Shown one piece after another: positions 8,547 to 18,837 of a stretch of DNA of 64,000 nt. The DNA is from Burkholderia stabilis (lineage in GTDB: Bacteria; Pseudomonadota; Gammaproteobacteria; Burkholderiales; Burkholderiaceae). Below the pieces are notes generated by a model, which was not told the DNA's origin, made no database searches, and saw only the letters and a list, made by a program, of their open reading frames with translations. Numbering within the stretch: the first letter of the stretch is position 1; every line of letters starts with the position of its first letter. The translations under genes and the position numbers were made by a program. The DNA is taken from assembly GCF_001742165.1 (NCBI RefSeq), contig NZ_CP016443.1:1178001-1242000 (forward strand). Reading direction: 5' to 3'.

Positions 8547-9425
8547 ATGGGGACGAGCATCAGGGCGTTGCTGTTATCCCAGATGGATAGCTTCACGCCG
8601 TCGGAACAGAAGGTCGCGCAGGCGTTGCTGGATCGTTACCCGAGCCTCGGGCTCGGGCCGATCGCGAGCGTCGCCAAACAGGCCGAAGTCAGCGACCCGA
8701 CCGTGTTCCGCTTCGTCGTCCGGATCGGTTTTCCCAATTACTCGTCGTTCCAGCAGGCGCTGCACGACGAAATCGACACCGCGATGAATTCGCCGCTCGC
8801 GCGGATGGATGCATTCCACTCGGAAACGGGCAAGCGCGACAGCCATTCGGCGATTTTCCAGCGGCTGTCGGAATCGCTCGCGACCACGATCGAAGGACTC
8901 GACGCCGCCGCGTTCGACGCAGCCGTGGCGCTGCTGGCCGATACGGACATCCGCGTCTTCTGCGGCGGCGGGCGCTATACGGCGCCGCTCGCGTCGCTGT
9001 TTTCGTTCACGCTGGCCTATGCACGCCCGCACGTGCAATACGTCGAGCCGAACGTGAACCTCGCGTCGGTCGCGCTGGCCGACATGGGGCGCGGCGACGT
9101 GCTCGTCATCTTCGACTTTCGCCGCTACCAGAAGGACAGCATCCGCTTCGCGCAGGCCGCACACCGGCTCGGCACGCGAATCCTGCTGATCACCGACGAA
9201 TGGATGTCGCCGATCGGCGAATTCGCGGAGATCGTGCTGCGTATCCAGGGGCGCCCGTTCGCGATGCTGCAGACCAACGTGCCGGCGCTCGCGCTCGCGG
9301 AAGCGATCGTGATCGGCGTGACGAACCGGCTGCCGGAGCTGGCAAGGCAGCGGATGGAGAAGATCGAGCACCTCAATACCGGAGGGATCGAGCAGGACAC
9401 GAATCAGCGGGATTTGCCGGAGTGA
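8547..9425 (+). CDS. MurR/RpiR family transcriptional regulator
   Basis: 292-aa regulator. Residues 1-80 are the RpiR-type helix-turn-helix (LLSQMDSFTPSEQKVAQALLDRYPSLG, then IASVAKQAEVSDPTVFRFVVRIGF), and residues 125-265 are a SIS sugar-isomerase-like domain (VFCGGGRYTAPLASLFSF, MGRGDVLVIFDFRRY). Such proteins usually sense phosphosugars, but here the divergent neighbour is ggt, so a gamma-glutamyl or amino-acid signal is possible. It converges on the T6SS locus (second tssL). Confidence 0.9.
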   Translation: MGTSIRALLLSQMDSFTPSEQKVAQALLDRYPSLGLGPIASVAKQAEVSDPTVFRFVVRIGFPNYSSFQQALHDEIDTAMNSPLARMDAFHSETGKRDSHSAIFQRLSESLATTIEGLDAAAFDAAVALLADTDIRVFCGGGRYTAPLASLFSFTLAYARPHVQYVEPNVNLASVALADMGRGDVLVIFDFRRYQKDSIRFAQAAHRLGTRILLITDEWMSPIGEFAEIVLRIQGRPFAMLQTNVPALALAEAIVIGVTNRLPELARQRMEKIEHLNTGGIEQDTNQRDLPE

Positions 9426-9446
9426 GCGGCGGATGGTATCGGTCGC

Positions 9447-9472
9447 GGAAAACCGCTGGAGCAACGTTTTCC
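9447..9472. terminator. Inverted repeat between convergent rpiR and second tssL
   Basis: GGAAAAC (9447-9453) and GTTTTCC (9466-9472) are perfect 7-bp arms around a 12-base loop, in the 51-bp gap between two converging genes. The stem's A/T core gives a short T-run on both strands, so it could terminate both transcripts weakly. Confidence 0.35.
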
Positions 9473-9476
9473 TGCG

Positions 9477-10694
9477 TCATTCCGAAATAATCACTTCGAC
9501 GCGACGATTCCTGGCCCTTCCCGACTCAGTACTGTTGTCCGCCAACGCATCGGCATCTCCGCGCCCTTCCACGCTGATGCCCGGCACCGGTACGCCTGCC
9601 GCGACAAGAATCTGGGCAACCTGTCGGGCACGCGCTTCGGAAAGCGCCTGGTTGGAAACCTGACGTGCTGAACTGGCCGGCGCGCTGTCCGCGTATCCCA
9701 CGACTCGAACAACCACGCCTTCGGTCATCGCCGCGATTTCCCGTCCGACCGAGGCCACGACGGAAGCTCCCCAAGGGGCCACCGCCACACCACCAGGCAC
9801 AAACATGCCGCCAAAGCGCAGCGACAAGATATTCCGTACAGGATCCCGGATCAGTTCGACATTCCCTGCTGCGACCTCGTCACGGAGCTGCTGTTCCAGA
9901 TTGCGAGCCAGCGAGTCAAACGGCGACACCCGTTGCGCCTCTCTCAAACCGGTCCAATGGTCCACCACGGCATATCCCGCGGCGCCCGCCAGCAACGCGG
10001 CGACTATACCGACAACAGCCCAAATGCGCGACGACCGGCGCATAGCCAACGGACGCACCCACGGATCGACCGTCTGTCGCATTTGTCTGACCGGCTCGCT
10101 TACGTGGCTCATGCCCAACCCGCCCGTCACAACCACGTCGTGCACGCGCTCACGAATGACCTGCAAACGGCGGTGACCTTCATGCTCGAATCGGTAACGC
10201 CCGCGAAAGCCAAGATCGAGTATGTTTTGGTACAGCTCGATCAGATCGAGGTTCGCGTGCGGGCTGCGTAACGCCTCATCGATCAGTTGGAAAACACGAT
10301 CACCGCCCTGACGATCATGGCCCATCGCAGCAGCCAGTCCGTTGACTTGCCATTCGCTTCCGGTTGCCTCTCCTTTTCCCCAACGCGTCTGCATCGCAGC
10401 CTCGTCGAGCGCCGAGCACAGGCAATAGCTTGCGCTCCGGACATGCTCCGGTCGGAGGTTGAGTTCACCGCAAATCCGCGTAAATAGCCGGATCTCATGC
10501 TCCAGCCACCGCCGCTGCCGGGCAATCGAATCGGCATCGAGAATTTCAGGCTGATTGGCCAACGCGCGCAGCAGGACGCGCGCTGCTTCAAGCAGCGGGT
10601 TGGTCGACTGCTCCATCATCTTGAGCCTTGTCGCGACGGACGGCGACACCAAGGCTCCGGCATGGTTCGACGGATCGGCTGTTGAGAGACTCAT
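9477..10694 (-). CDS. tssL: T6SS protein TssL, second copy (DotU plus OmpA domain)
   Basis: 405-aa TssL. Residues 30-200 are the cytoplasmic DotU domain (NPLLEAARVLLRAL, YCLCSALDEAAMQTRWG), a single membrane helix follows near 205-228 (WAVVGIVAALLAGAAGYAVV), and residues 290-405 form an OmpA-like peptidoglycan-binding domain (VGYADSAP, SEARARQVAQIL, GRGDAD, RNRRVEV). TssL joins TssM and TssJ in the trans-envelope complex. It is the last gene of the leftward arm, 21 bp after tssM. A second, similar TssL lies upstream of tssM at 14838-16142, which is unusual; the two differ too much to be a recent copy. Confidence 0.9.
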   Translation of the reverse strand: MSLSTADPSNHAGALVSPSVATRLKMMEQSTNPLLEAARVLLRALANQPEILDADSIARQRRWLEHEIRLFTRICGELNLRPEHVRSASYCLCSALDEAAMQTRWGKGEATGSEWQVNGLAAAMGHDRQGGDRVFQLIDEALRSPHANLDLIELYQNILDLGFRGRYRFEHEGHRRLQVIRERVHDVVVTGGLGMSHVSEPVRQMRQTVDPWVRPLAMRRSSRIWAVVGIVAALLAGAAGYAVVDHWTGLREAQRVSPFDSLARNLEQQLRDEVAAGNVELIRDPVRNILSLRFGGMFVPGGVAVAPWGASVVASVGREIAAMTEGVVVRVVGYADSAPASSARQVSNQALSEARARQVAQILVAAGVPVPGISVEGRGDADALADNSTESGRARNRRVEVIISE

Positions 10695-10715
10695 CGTGAT
10701 CGCCCCTTTCTCGAT

Positions 10716-13700
10716 TCAACGGGAAACGCTTCCCGCGCCTATCGGCAACGTGCCCTGGGGCAATCCCGGTGGCGGGCCACTATCCGGCAAATTGAACATC
10801 GCCATCGAGGCCGGACACCGGAACGTCTTCAACACGTCGCTCGTCAGCGGATTCGCGACACTTCCGGAGCTCGTAATGTCGAGCACCGCTTCACGACTGT
10901 CGAAACTGAACGCGACTCGTGTGCGGCCCGGCGTGGCCGTTCCGACCACCCGACCTTTCTGAAGCAGTCTCATCAACGCCCAGGGGCCGTCGGATGAAAC
11001 TGTCGACGTGTCTGGCCGGATGCGCGGGCTGGCCGTGATCTCGGCATGGACGCCGCCGCGCGGCCCTGGCCACGTAACCGTGACGGGTGCGACCGGACCG
11101 TGCTGGTAAAGCGTCGCCTGCCCGTCGATGTCGAGCGAGAGGCTCATGATCGTCGGCGCGAGTTCGGGAATTCGGATGTCGGCCTTCCACGTCATCTGCC
11201 TGTGGCCAGGATCGTTGAAGAAAATGTCGCGAATCGCCTTCGCATGCTCGAACGGCTCGAGGCTCGGCCCTTGTACGGGCTCCGTTGCCCCCGGCAGGGT
11301 TCGATAGCGCCACGGCTTTGCGGACGTATCGACAAATGGCGCCAGCGTCTTCACGAAGAAATCGTCGATAACACCGCCCTGCGCGAACACACGCGTGAAG
11401 TCGTCAATACCGACATCGCGCTTGCTCTCGGGTGAGAACGGGTAGTTTCCTTCGATCGTCAGTCGACAGCTGTCGCCAACCACTGCCTGCATCTGGCGCG
11501 ACAACAGTTGACCGATCCCCAGATTGACCTCGCGCGACCCATCTGCGGCGAGCTTGAGCAATATCGCGCGGAACGGTGCAGGCATAGTGTCGGCAGCCAT
11601 CTTGAGTTTCGCGGCCGTATCGCTCGCCGGCGGCATGCTGTTGTTCGACAGTGCGTTGTCAGCAACGGTGAGCGCCGTGTAATAGTCGTTCAGCATGTTG
11701 GCGACGCCGTCCAGTCCCGTCTTGTCCGCCCGAGTGACGGTCGATTGCACCTCGAGCTGCGCATCCGCGTTTCCCGTCACGACCTCTCGCAACGCCGCGA
11801 AACGATTGTCGACGAGTTCCCGCTCGACACGCTCCGACGCCCGAATACCCAGCGCCTTGTCGGCTTTCTGGTTCAGCTGGTCGGCAGCCTTCTGCAGCAG
11901 CGAACCGTTCGACGCAGTCGATTGCTGCGTGAGCGTCGTCTCGCGTACTGCGGCACGGGCAAGACGTGCGAGCGGCGAATCGGGGGCCGCAAAGCTGCGC
12001 AGCACCTTCAGATTGAAGGCAAGACTCGTGCCGCTCACGGTCCGAATGTCGTTGAGAAACGCCTCCCACTGCTGCGCGTACTCCATCAGGTATTCGCGGC
12101 GAACGGCGTCGGTCAACGCATCGTCCGCGCCGGTGGCGTTACTCACAATCTCAGCCGTTTTTTTTGAGCCTCGCCCAAATACGAGCGCCCCATCACCCAC
12201 GCGTCGTCGTCGTGCGCGATCTGCACGAATTCCGGCAGCCGCTTGTCGAACAGATTCCGATAGCCGTCGAACGTGAAGAGCCCCGGCACGCCACGCGACA
12301 ACGGTGCGTCGCTCGCTCGCGTGAACACCGTGCCGGCCTGCGGGCCCACCGCGCGCAGCAACGTAAACTCATCGGGTGCTTCCTTGAGCATTGCCGCCTT
12401 CGCGCGCTGGTAAAGGCGGTCGGTGGCGTTGCTGCCATCAAGAAAGGTACGTGTCTGCTGTACCAGCGCGTCGTTGCGGATCAGCGGAGACTGCACGACA
12501 CGCTCCCCGGAGAAGAGCTGTTGCACGTGGTCGATCATCGACGCCCTTCCACCAAAAGCAGTGGCGCTGTCGGTCTTCGCCCAGTCGTCGAGCACCCATG
12601 CCTTGACGTCACCCGCATTGAACTTCGCCCTGTCGTACAGCATCAAGTACACGCGAAGCGCATCGTAGGCAGCCTTTGGATCCTCGCTGGCCATTGCACC
12701 GGACATGATTTCTTCCAGACGGTGCACGATCTGCGGCAACAGCAGGTTGTCTTCGAGCGCATCGTAGGTGTGACGACTTTCAGTGGCAATGTCCACGGGC
12801 GTGTAGAGACCGTAGCGCCACGCGCTGTCCGGATCGGACAGGTCGAGCCCCGGGAAAGTGGGCAGATAGCGCGCCTCTGTCAGCGTATCGGGCACGGCTT
12901 GCAATTCGGGCGTCTTGTACAACGCCGTGACGCGGGCGGTAAGCGCCTGCACCTTGCGGCCAATCGTGTCGAGATAGTCACTGTTGTTGCCGAAGCTCAC
13001 GCGCAAACCAATCGCCAGCCACACGAACAACAGCAGCACCAATGTGTGGCCGATCAGGCGCAAGAGTCGGTAGCGATATTCCCAACGCAGGTTGGGACTC
13101 ACGAGATGCGCTTCCGGGAACACGACACGCGTCAGGAGATCGTGCAGGAAGAACCCTTGATTCCCCTCGGCACGCGCCGGTGCACCAGGGGCGTGGTCCT
13201 GAGTCGACAGAAGACGTTGAACCACCGTATGACGTTCCGCCACGATCTCGCTGCCCCGCTGTCGGGCGCTCGTGAAGTACACGCCGCGCAACGTCGAATG
13301 GAGCTGGGTGTCGTCATAGCGAGAATCAAGGAATACCTGGTCGATCAGGTCGAGCAGCGGCCCGAGCAGCGCGGAAAACGCCTCCGGCATGGCGGCAAGC
13401 TTGCGCCGCTTGTCCAGATCGTACTCATCCTGCAGATGCGTATCGATCGAACCCGTCAACCGTTCCGCCAGTTGGGTGAGCTCGTGATGACAACGCGCAC
13501 GCAGCCCTTCCTTCGCAACCGTTTCCTTGCCGTATGGAAGCGTAAAGCCCCATGCCTGTGCTCGCCCCTCGGACGTGAGCGCCCCGAAATACTCGGCAAA
13601 ACCTGCGAGGCGATCCATCTTCGTGACCATCACGTAAACGGGGAAGCGAATGCCCAGCTCCTCTCTCAGCTCTGCCAGCCGGGCGCGCAATGCAGCAGCC

Positions 13701-14812
13701 TCGGCGACACGCGCCTGTTCATCCGCGCTTGCCAGCGTCGCGAGATCGACCGTCAGCAATGCGCCGTTGATCGGCGCGCGAGGCCGGTTCCGGCGCAATA
13801 TGCCGAGAAACCCGAGCCACTCCACTCGATCGATCTCCTGTGGACCGTCGCGCGTGTCGGAAGGATTCGGAACGACATCGACGCTCGATTTCGAGGCGGC
13901 GGCCTCTTCCGATTTTCCGAGGGCGTCCTGTTGCGTGTCATCGGCAGAACGTCCCGTGCTCGTCGGCGCGTTGGCGGCATCCTTGCCGGATGCATCGGCT
14001 ACCGGCTTATTCGGTTCAGCGACGCGTGCATCGCCGCCCCCAGCCTTCGCGGTGCGATGACGCGTGTAGTAGCCGGTCGTGTCGATCAGCACCGCATCGT
14101 TCGTCAGCCACCAGTCCACTGCGGCAGCATCGGCAGCAGGTTTCCCGGCAGCCCGTTGCATCTGCTCGGCAACGGGAAACGCCAGCCCACCGTTCATCAA
14201 TATGCTGGTCTTGCCGGACCCTTGCGAGCCGAGTGTGATGTACCAGGGCAACTCGTACAAATAGCGCTTGCCCTGGAACAGCTTGCCGATGCCGCGCGCA
14301 CCGGTACGCATCGATTTAAGGCGCGCGAGCGCGTTCGTCACACCTCCTTCGACTTTCCGAAGACGGGAAGCTGCGAGCGGATCCTCCTTCCTGCGATCCA
14401 GACGCAGCATCTTTTTCATGAACGCATCGTCTTCGCGCATTTTCTGCCACAGGCGGAACACGCCGATCAGGACGAAAACGACCGCCACCAGCGAGATCGC
14501 GGTGAGCCGGGCCGACGCCGGTTCGAATGGAGCCATGTGCCCCAGCAAAAGCAGCGGCCCCGCATACCAGATCAGCAAGCACAGCAATGCGGCAAACACG
14601 ATGCTGATCGACCATCCCACGAGCCAAAGCAGCACGCCGGCGAGCAACAACCCAATCAGCAGCACGCGCATGCCGGCCCCGGCGAGCGGCTTGAGCCCGC
14701 CGAATGCGAAAAACGGACCGACGAACCAGACCACCAGTGCGACGACAACCAGTGCGAGGAACGCGAGGAACTGGCGCGAGGCCAGAAACGACAGGAACTG
14801 GAACTTCTTCAT
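10716..14812 (-). CDS. tssM: T6SS membrane subunit TssM (IcmF), frame broken at an A8 run
   Basis: IcmF-type inner-membrane core of the TssJLM complex. The first frame (14812 down to 12143, 889 aa) has N-terminal membrane helices, the Walker A motif GSQGSGKT near residue 195 and a further helix near residue 600. The periplasmic C-terminal part continues in another frame to 10716. The switch lies at eight adenines on the coding strand (12158-12165): with nine, the product is a single 1365-aa TssM (EAQKK then TAEIVSNATG), a normal length. As read, the first frame ends nine codons after the run begins. Possible causes are a sequencing undercount, a real inactivating deletion, or -1 slippage on A AAA AAA. 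The second frame has no convincing start of its own. Flanked on both sides by tssL genes. Confidence 0.85.
12158..12165 (-). other. A8 homopolymer at the tssM frame break
   Basis: On the coding strand the codons are CAA AAA AAA CGG, ending nine bases later at TGA. A -1 slip on A AAA AAA, or one extra A, gives CAA AAA AAA ACG GCT and continues into the conserved C-terminal half. Confidence 0.8.
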
Positions 14813-14837
14813 GTGTTATTCCGGAAACGGATCTGGC

Positions 14838-16142
14838 TCATCGTGCGACGTCGATCTCGACGCGGCGGTTTTGCGCGCGCCCCTGCGCGGTGCGGTTGTC
14901 GCCGACCGGATCGGCATCGCCCTTGCCGACGGCTTCGAGGCGGTTCGCCTGCACCCCGGCGGCTTGCAGCATCTGCATGACCTGGGTGGCCCGCTCTTCC
15001 GACAGCACCTGGTTCGACGCGAAATGACGGCTGCGAATCGGCACGTTGTCCGTATAGCCGAGAACCGTGACTTTGCCCGGCACCTTGGCGATCTCGGCCG
15101 CGATCTTCGAAATCAGCGGATTCATCGATGCCTGAACCGAAGCGCCACCGGGCCGGAACATCGCGTCGCCGCGGAACGTGACGGCGCTGCGGCGAGCGTC
15201 TTCGTCGACACTGACGGTGCCGGTCGCGATTTCGTCCTTGAGCAGCTGCTTGAGGTGCAATTGCGGCGGCGGTGCAGGCGGCGGCGTCATGCGGGCGATG
15301 TCGGCAATCTGCTTCTGAACGTCCGCGCTGCGATTGAACAGTTCGTACTTGAACCATCCGAACAGTCCGAGCAGGACCACCGACAGGACAGTCGCGGTAA
15401 TCCACACTGGAAAATCGTAGACCGACAGGCGCTTGCCACTTGCGTTGGATTGCCAGTGGGGAGACAGCGCCAGTGGCACGGATTCGCGTTGCGACGTGAT
15501 GACGTTGTAGAGCCGCTGGCGAATCGCGTCGTGCTTGCGCGCGCCATCGGCCGCACCTCGGTAGCGGCCCTCGAAGCCGAGACTGAGCGTCCGGTAAATG
15601 ACTTCCAGCAGGTCTCGATGCTCGTGAGGGTCTTCGAGCAAGCGGCCGATCAGCAGGTAAACCTTGTCGCCGCCATCGAGGTCGCCGTGGAAGGTGGTTG
15701 CCAGCCCCTCTTTGATCCATGCAATCCCGGATGAACCGGCCTTGCCCCATGCGGTTTGCGTTACCGTTTCGTCCAGCGCCGTGCACAGGCAATATCGGGC
15801 GCCAATCATGTGGTCGCGTCGGATATTGGTCTGCTCGCAGAGTTTTTCGAATACCCGCACTTCCTGCTTGAGAAGCGCGCGTAACGACGCGACTGCGTTC
15901 TTCGACGCAAATTTCTCCGGCATGTCGGCCTGTGCACGCAGCAGGACGCGGGATGCTTCAAGTAATGGATTCGGCGCAGCCTTCACTTGGGCCAGGCGCT
16001 GCTCGAAGACCTCGGGCGGTGCAATACCCTCGTTGGCCGGCGTATCGTCTTCCCGGTTCAGCGCATCGGCCAACGCCTCCGTATCTTCCGTGGATGTATG
16101 CACGGAATCGATCGGCGCGCGGGTTTTCCTTGGAGTCGACAT
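14838..16142 (-). CDS. tssL: T6SS protein TssL (DotU plus OmpA domain)
   Basis: 434-aa TssL. A polar 55-residue N-terminal tail leads into the DotU domain (NPLLEASRVLLRAQADM, YCLCTALDETVTQTAWG, FHGDLDGGDKVYLLI), one membrane helix near residues 245-265 (VWITATVLSVVLLGLFGWF), a short proline-rich linker (TPPPAPPPQ), and an OmpA-like domain (VLGYTDNVPI, GKGDADPVGDN, RAQNRRVEIDV). Start at 16142 was chosen for its AGGTGGG ribosome-binding site; an in-frame extension overlaps the PAAR gene antisense-free but lacks domain support. It lies 25 bp upstream of tssM and two bases after PAAR, so PAAR-tssL-tssM are one unit. The longer of the two TssL proteins in this locus. Confidence 0.92.
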   Translation of the reverse strand: MSTPRKTRAPIDSVHTSTEDTEALADALNREDDTPANEGIAPPEVFEQRLAQVKAAPNPLLEASRVLLRAQADMPEKFASKNAVASLRALLKQEVRVFEKLCEQTNIRRDHMIGARYCLCTALDETVTQTAWGKAGSSGIAWIKEGLATTFHGDLDGGDKVYLLIGRLLEDPHEHRDLLEVIYRTLSLGFEGRYRGAADGARKHDAIRQRLYNVITSQRESVPLALSPHWQSNASGKRLSVYDFPVWITATVLSVVLLGLFGWFKYELFNRSADVQKQIADIARMTPPPAPPPQLHLKQLLKDEIATGTVSVDEDARRSAVTFRGDAMFRPGGASVQASMNPLISKIAAEIAKVPGKVTVLGYTDNVPIRSRHFASNQVLSEERATQVMQMLQAAGVQANRLEAVGKGDADPVGDNRTAQGRAQNRRVEIDVAR

Positions 16143-16144
16143 GG

Positions 16145-16426
16145 TTAGCGTCCCACCTTTGCCGTTGACGTGGCAATCAGCCGGCAACCGCACTCGGTAC
16201 GGTGCCCATGCAGCGCCACGCGGCGCCCGCCGACGCTGAGCGTCGGATGCGCTTCGATGATCTTGTTGACGCCGTGCGGACGACCGTCCGGATAGGTTTC
16301 CGGGCAATCGACCAGATCATGCAGGCGGGCGATTTTCCTGCCGCCGATCTTGTGCGTATCCGAGCCGGTAATGATCCGGCCGCCATGGTCGGTTGCGTCT
16401 CCGACGACTGCGATGCTGATTGACAT
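16145..16426 (-). CDS. PAAR domain-containing protein
   Basis: 93-aa stand-alone PAAR protein, the conical tip that caps VgrG on the T6SS spike. The fold repeats can be followed as VVGDATDHGGRIITGSDT, KIARLHDLVDCPETYPDGRPHGVNKIIEAHPTLSVGGRRVALHGHRTECGCRLI, with His14, His51 or His59, His73 and Cys residues as likely metal ligands. It follows the Tle1 lipase gene and precedes tssL, so it probably belongs to the vgrG payload module within the structural operon. Confidence 0.88.
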   Translation of the reverse strand: MSISIAVVGDATDHGGRIITGSDTHKIGGRKIARLHDLVDCPETYPDGRPHGVNKIIEAHPTLSVGGRRVALHGHRTECGCRLIATSTAKVGR

Positions 16427-16450
16427 GGTGCTATTCGTAGGCTGGCGCGC

Positions 16451-18825
16451 TTAATAACGCGGAAAGGTGCTGAAGTCGACTTTCACTGGCGGCGGTAACG
16501 TCCTGAACTGCTCGGCAAGGTAGTTGCCGCGATCCGCCGCCGCTACCCTGGCACGCTCGATGGCAATCTGCGCGGCGGCGTCTTTCAGGCCGAGCGACCG
16601 AACGCGCCTGTCGTTGCCGACGAAGAACGTCCGCGCCCAACCGTAACCGCCGGGTGCATATTCATGGAAATAGGGCACGCGGAACCATGCGCGGCTGTCG
16701 TGAACGTAATCGTCCAGCAAACGAATCGCGGCGCTAGGCAGCTTTCGCACCGCGGCGTCAGACGTGTGTTCGAGCAGGAACGGCAGCATTTCCTGCGGCG
16801 GCGCGAGAACATAATCCAGGACTGGTTGATACGGGGCCACGGCACCAAACAGCTGCAGCACGCGATCACGCCCTCCCATCCAGACGGTCGTCGACCCTTG
16901 CCGACGGTGCGTGGCGACATCCTTCCGTTCAACCGTCAGGTAATAAGCGCTGACGTCCTGTTCCAAGGCAATGGCATCGCTGGCCCCCCAACCTTCAGCT
17001 TCACCTTGTCCGCCGGCGGGCGAGACCAGTACACCTGCCAGCGCGAACGACGATCGGGATACAGGTATGCCAGCAAGAGGCGGAACTCCTCCGCGGCTTC
17101 GAGAAGGTCGGTCTTGTCGTTGGTCGTTACGTCCGTCGTACCCTCGCCGGGCCGCGGAGGTTTCCCAGCCGCAGCCGCCATGATCTCGGCGTCTTTCTTC
17201 TTGATTTGCTCGCCGAGTTCAGCCGCCTTTTTCTTGAACGGATTCGCCAGTGCCGGAATCGCAGGCATGCTGAGCGCGGCGGCATCGAGGCCAGCCTTTT
17301 GCTTCTCGAGTTGGCTCTTCTCGTGCTTCAGCTTGTCAAGCTGGGAATTGGACGCTGCCTTGCTCGCGATTCGCGTTTCGAGTCCGTGGGGCGTGACCTC
17401 GTCTTCAGGCGCATGACGGAAAAAGGCCTGCGACGTGATGTAGGCCTGCGGATTTCCATAGTCCGCGCGCAAGGTACGCCATGCGAGCGACTGACCCATG
17501 CCGATACGAAGTGCGGTTTCGACGCTGTCGAGGGGCTTTTGATTGACGGTTGAGAGCCAGTCGTTGAAGGCGCGGGAAACGGATGACGAGATTTTGAAAT
17601 CATCGTCTACGATCTTCGGAAGCGGTGATTCCTTTGTCTGCACAGATAATGGCACGCCAGCCTTCAATGCCTCGATATACATGTTGTGCAAGGTGACCTG
17701 ACTAAGCTTGCTACCGTCGCCGTCTCGAGATTTGCCCTCTTCATTGAACGCATAACCACCGCCCACGTCCGAATGTACCCCCGGGTAGGCGACCTCAATC
17801 CTGCGCGGCTCGCTGACCGGATAGGCATGCTGCTCCCGAATGGAATCGAGCGGGAAACTCATGCGCTGTTCGTGAATCGAGAAGAAATGCACGCACTTCT
17901 TCACTGAAGCGGGAATGTTAAGGGCACCTTTTGCGGTCCATGCCCAGTGCCCGTCTAGATCCGCCATATCGATCGCCGCAGTGGCCGTATCCGGCAGACC
18001 AACCGATGCAACCGTGTCGAAAATCCCCAGGAAATTGACCTCGTACGGAATCGCGCCGGCGATCATACCGTCCGGTGCCCACGTGTTGATGAGACGGTTG
18101 ACGAATACGCGCGCGCCTGCCGCACCGCGCGAGAAGCCGAATACGTTCACCCATACCTTCTTGATCGAACGATTCAGTTGACCACCCGGTCCGCGATGCT
18201 TCTTCTGAAGCGCGGACAGTTCCCCGTGAAGACGCTCCAGCTTCGCCCGAGATTTGTATCCGTAGTACACCTGCGATGCGGTTGCGATAGAACCCGCCAT
18301 GGGGAGAGCCTTAGACACCTTTCCGACAATTTGCGTCAGCGTGCCGTTCGAGGCCATGACGTCATTGTCGATCGACGAACACAGAGCACGGGCCTCAGGA
18401 TCGTCCAGCAATCGACTCCCCGTCATCGCGATATGCAGCGCGTTCAGCAAGCGGGTGTATCCCCAAGCGACGCGCATACCGAAACCAAGGGCGAATGCCT
18501 TGCCTTCCGACGTGAAAGCCATTTCGCCAATTTCAAAAAATGGAGTACCGACACCCGGAACGTACTCGGAGAAAATCCCTGCTTCTTTTTTCCGCTGGCA
18601 AGCACGAAACATTCTCGCGACATTACTGTGTGTCGGCTTTTTCGTATATTTTGTATCCCATTCAAGATTATTATTCGTACCATCGAAGAACAGATTGACG
18701 TGAAGCGTCTTCGGACAGCCAGCGGGCTCCCCTGCCAAGGTACTTTTGCCCATTGCTCGGGCCGCTTCACCTTCTGCCAAACGCCCTTGTTCGTTGAACG
18801 GTTCGGGCCAACGGATTACGCTCAT
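16451..18825 (-). CDS. T6SS phospholipase effector, Tle1-like (DUF2235), frame broken at a G6 run
   Basis: The first frame (18825 to 16936, 629 aa) holds the Tle1/DUF2235 hydrolase fold: FFDGTNNN near residue 46, the nucleophile Ser232 in GFSRG, Asp270 in GIFDTVASVG and His351 in PGVHSDVGGGY. The rest continues in another frame to 16451 (WMGGRD, YVHDSRAWF, EYAPGGYGW), a region that resembles the C-terminal part of Tle1 proteins. The frames meet at six guanines on the coding strand (16984-16989); a seventh gives one 791-aa protein. The second frame has no ATG or ribosome-binding site. Tle1 enzymes attack phospholipids of rival cells. Two DUF3304 lipoprotein genes upstream fit as immunity, and vgrG and DUF4123 genes complete the module. 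A coiled-coil-like Lys/Glu/Gln stretch lies at about 495-530. Confidence 0.82.
16984..16989 (-). other. G6 homopolymer at the tle1 frame break
   Basis: On the coding strand GTT GGG GGG CCA leads to a TGA after 15 further codons. With seven G the reading becomes GTT GGG GGG GCC AGC GAT and continues into the 3' frame. Confidence 0.7.
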
Positions 18826-18837
18826 CGCACTTTCTCC

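Noticed and set aside
10716..12200. Separate gene for the 3' frame of tssM
   Set aside because: It would start on a GTG inside the tssM coding sequence without a ribosome-binding site, and its content is the normal TssM C-terminal part.
12164..14980. 938-codon plus-strand open frame opposite tssM
   Set aside because: Low-complexity Arg/Gln/His-rich translation typical of antisense frames in GC-rich genes; tssM on the other strand has clear domains.
16143..16307. In-frame N-terminal extension of tssL into the PAAR gene
   Set aside because: No domain or ribosome-binding site; the ATG at 16142 has AGGTGGG.
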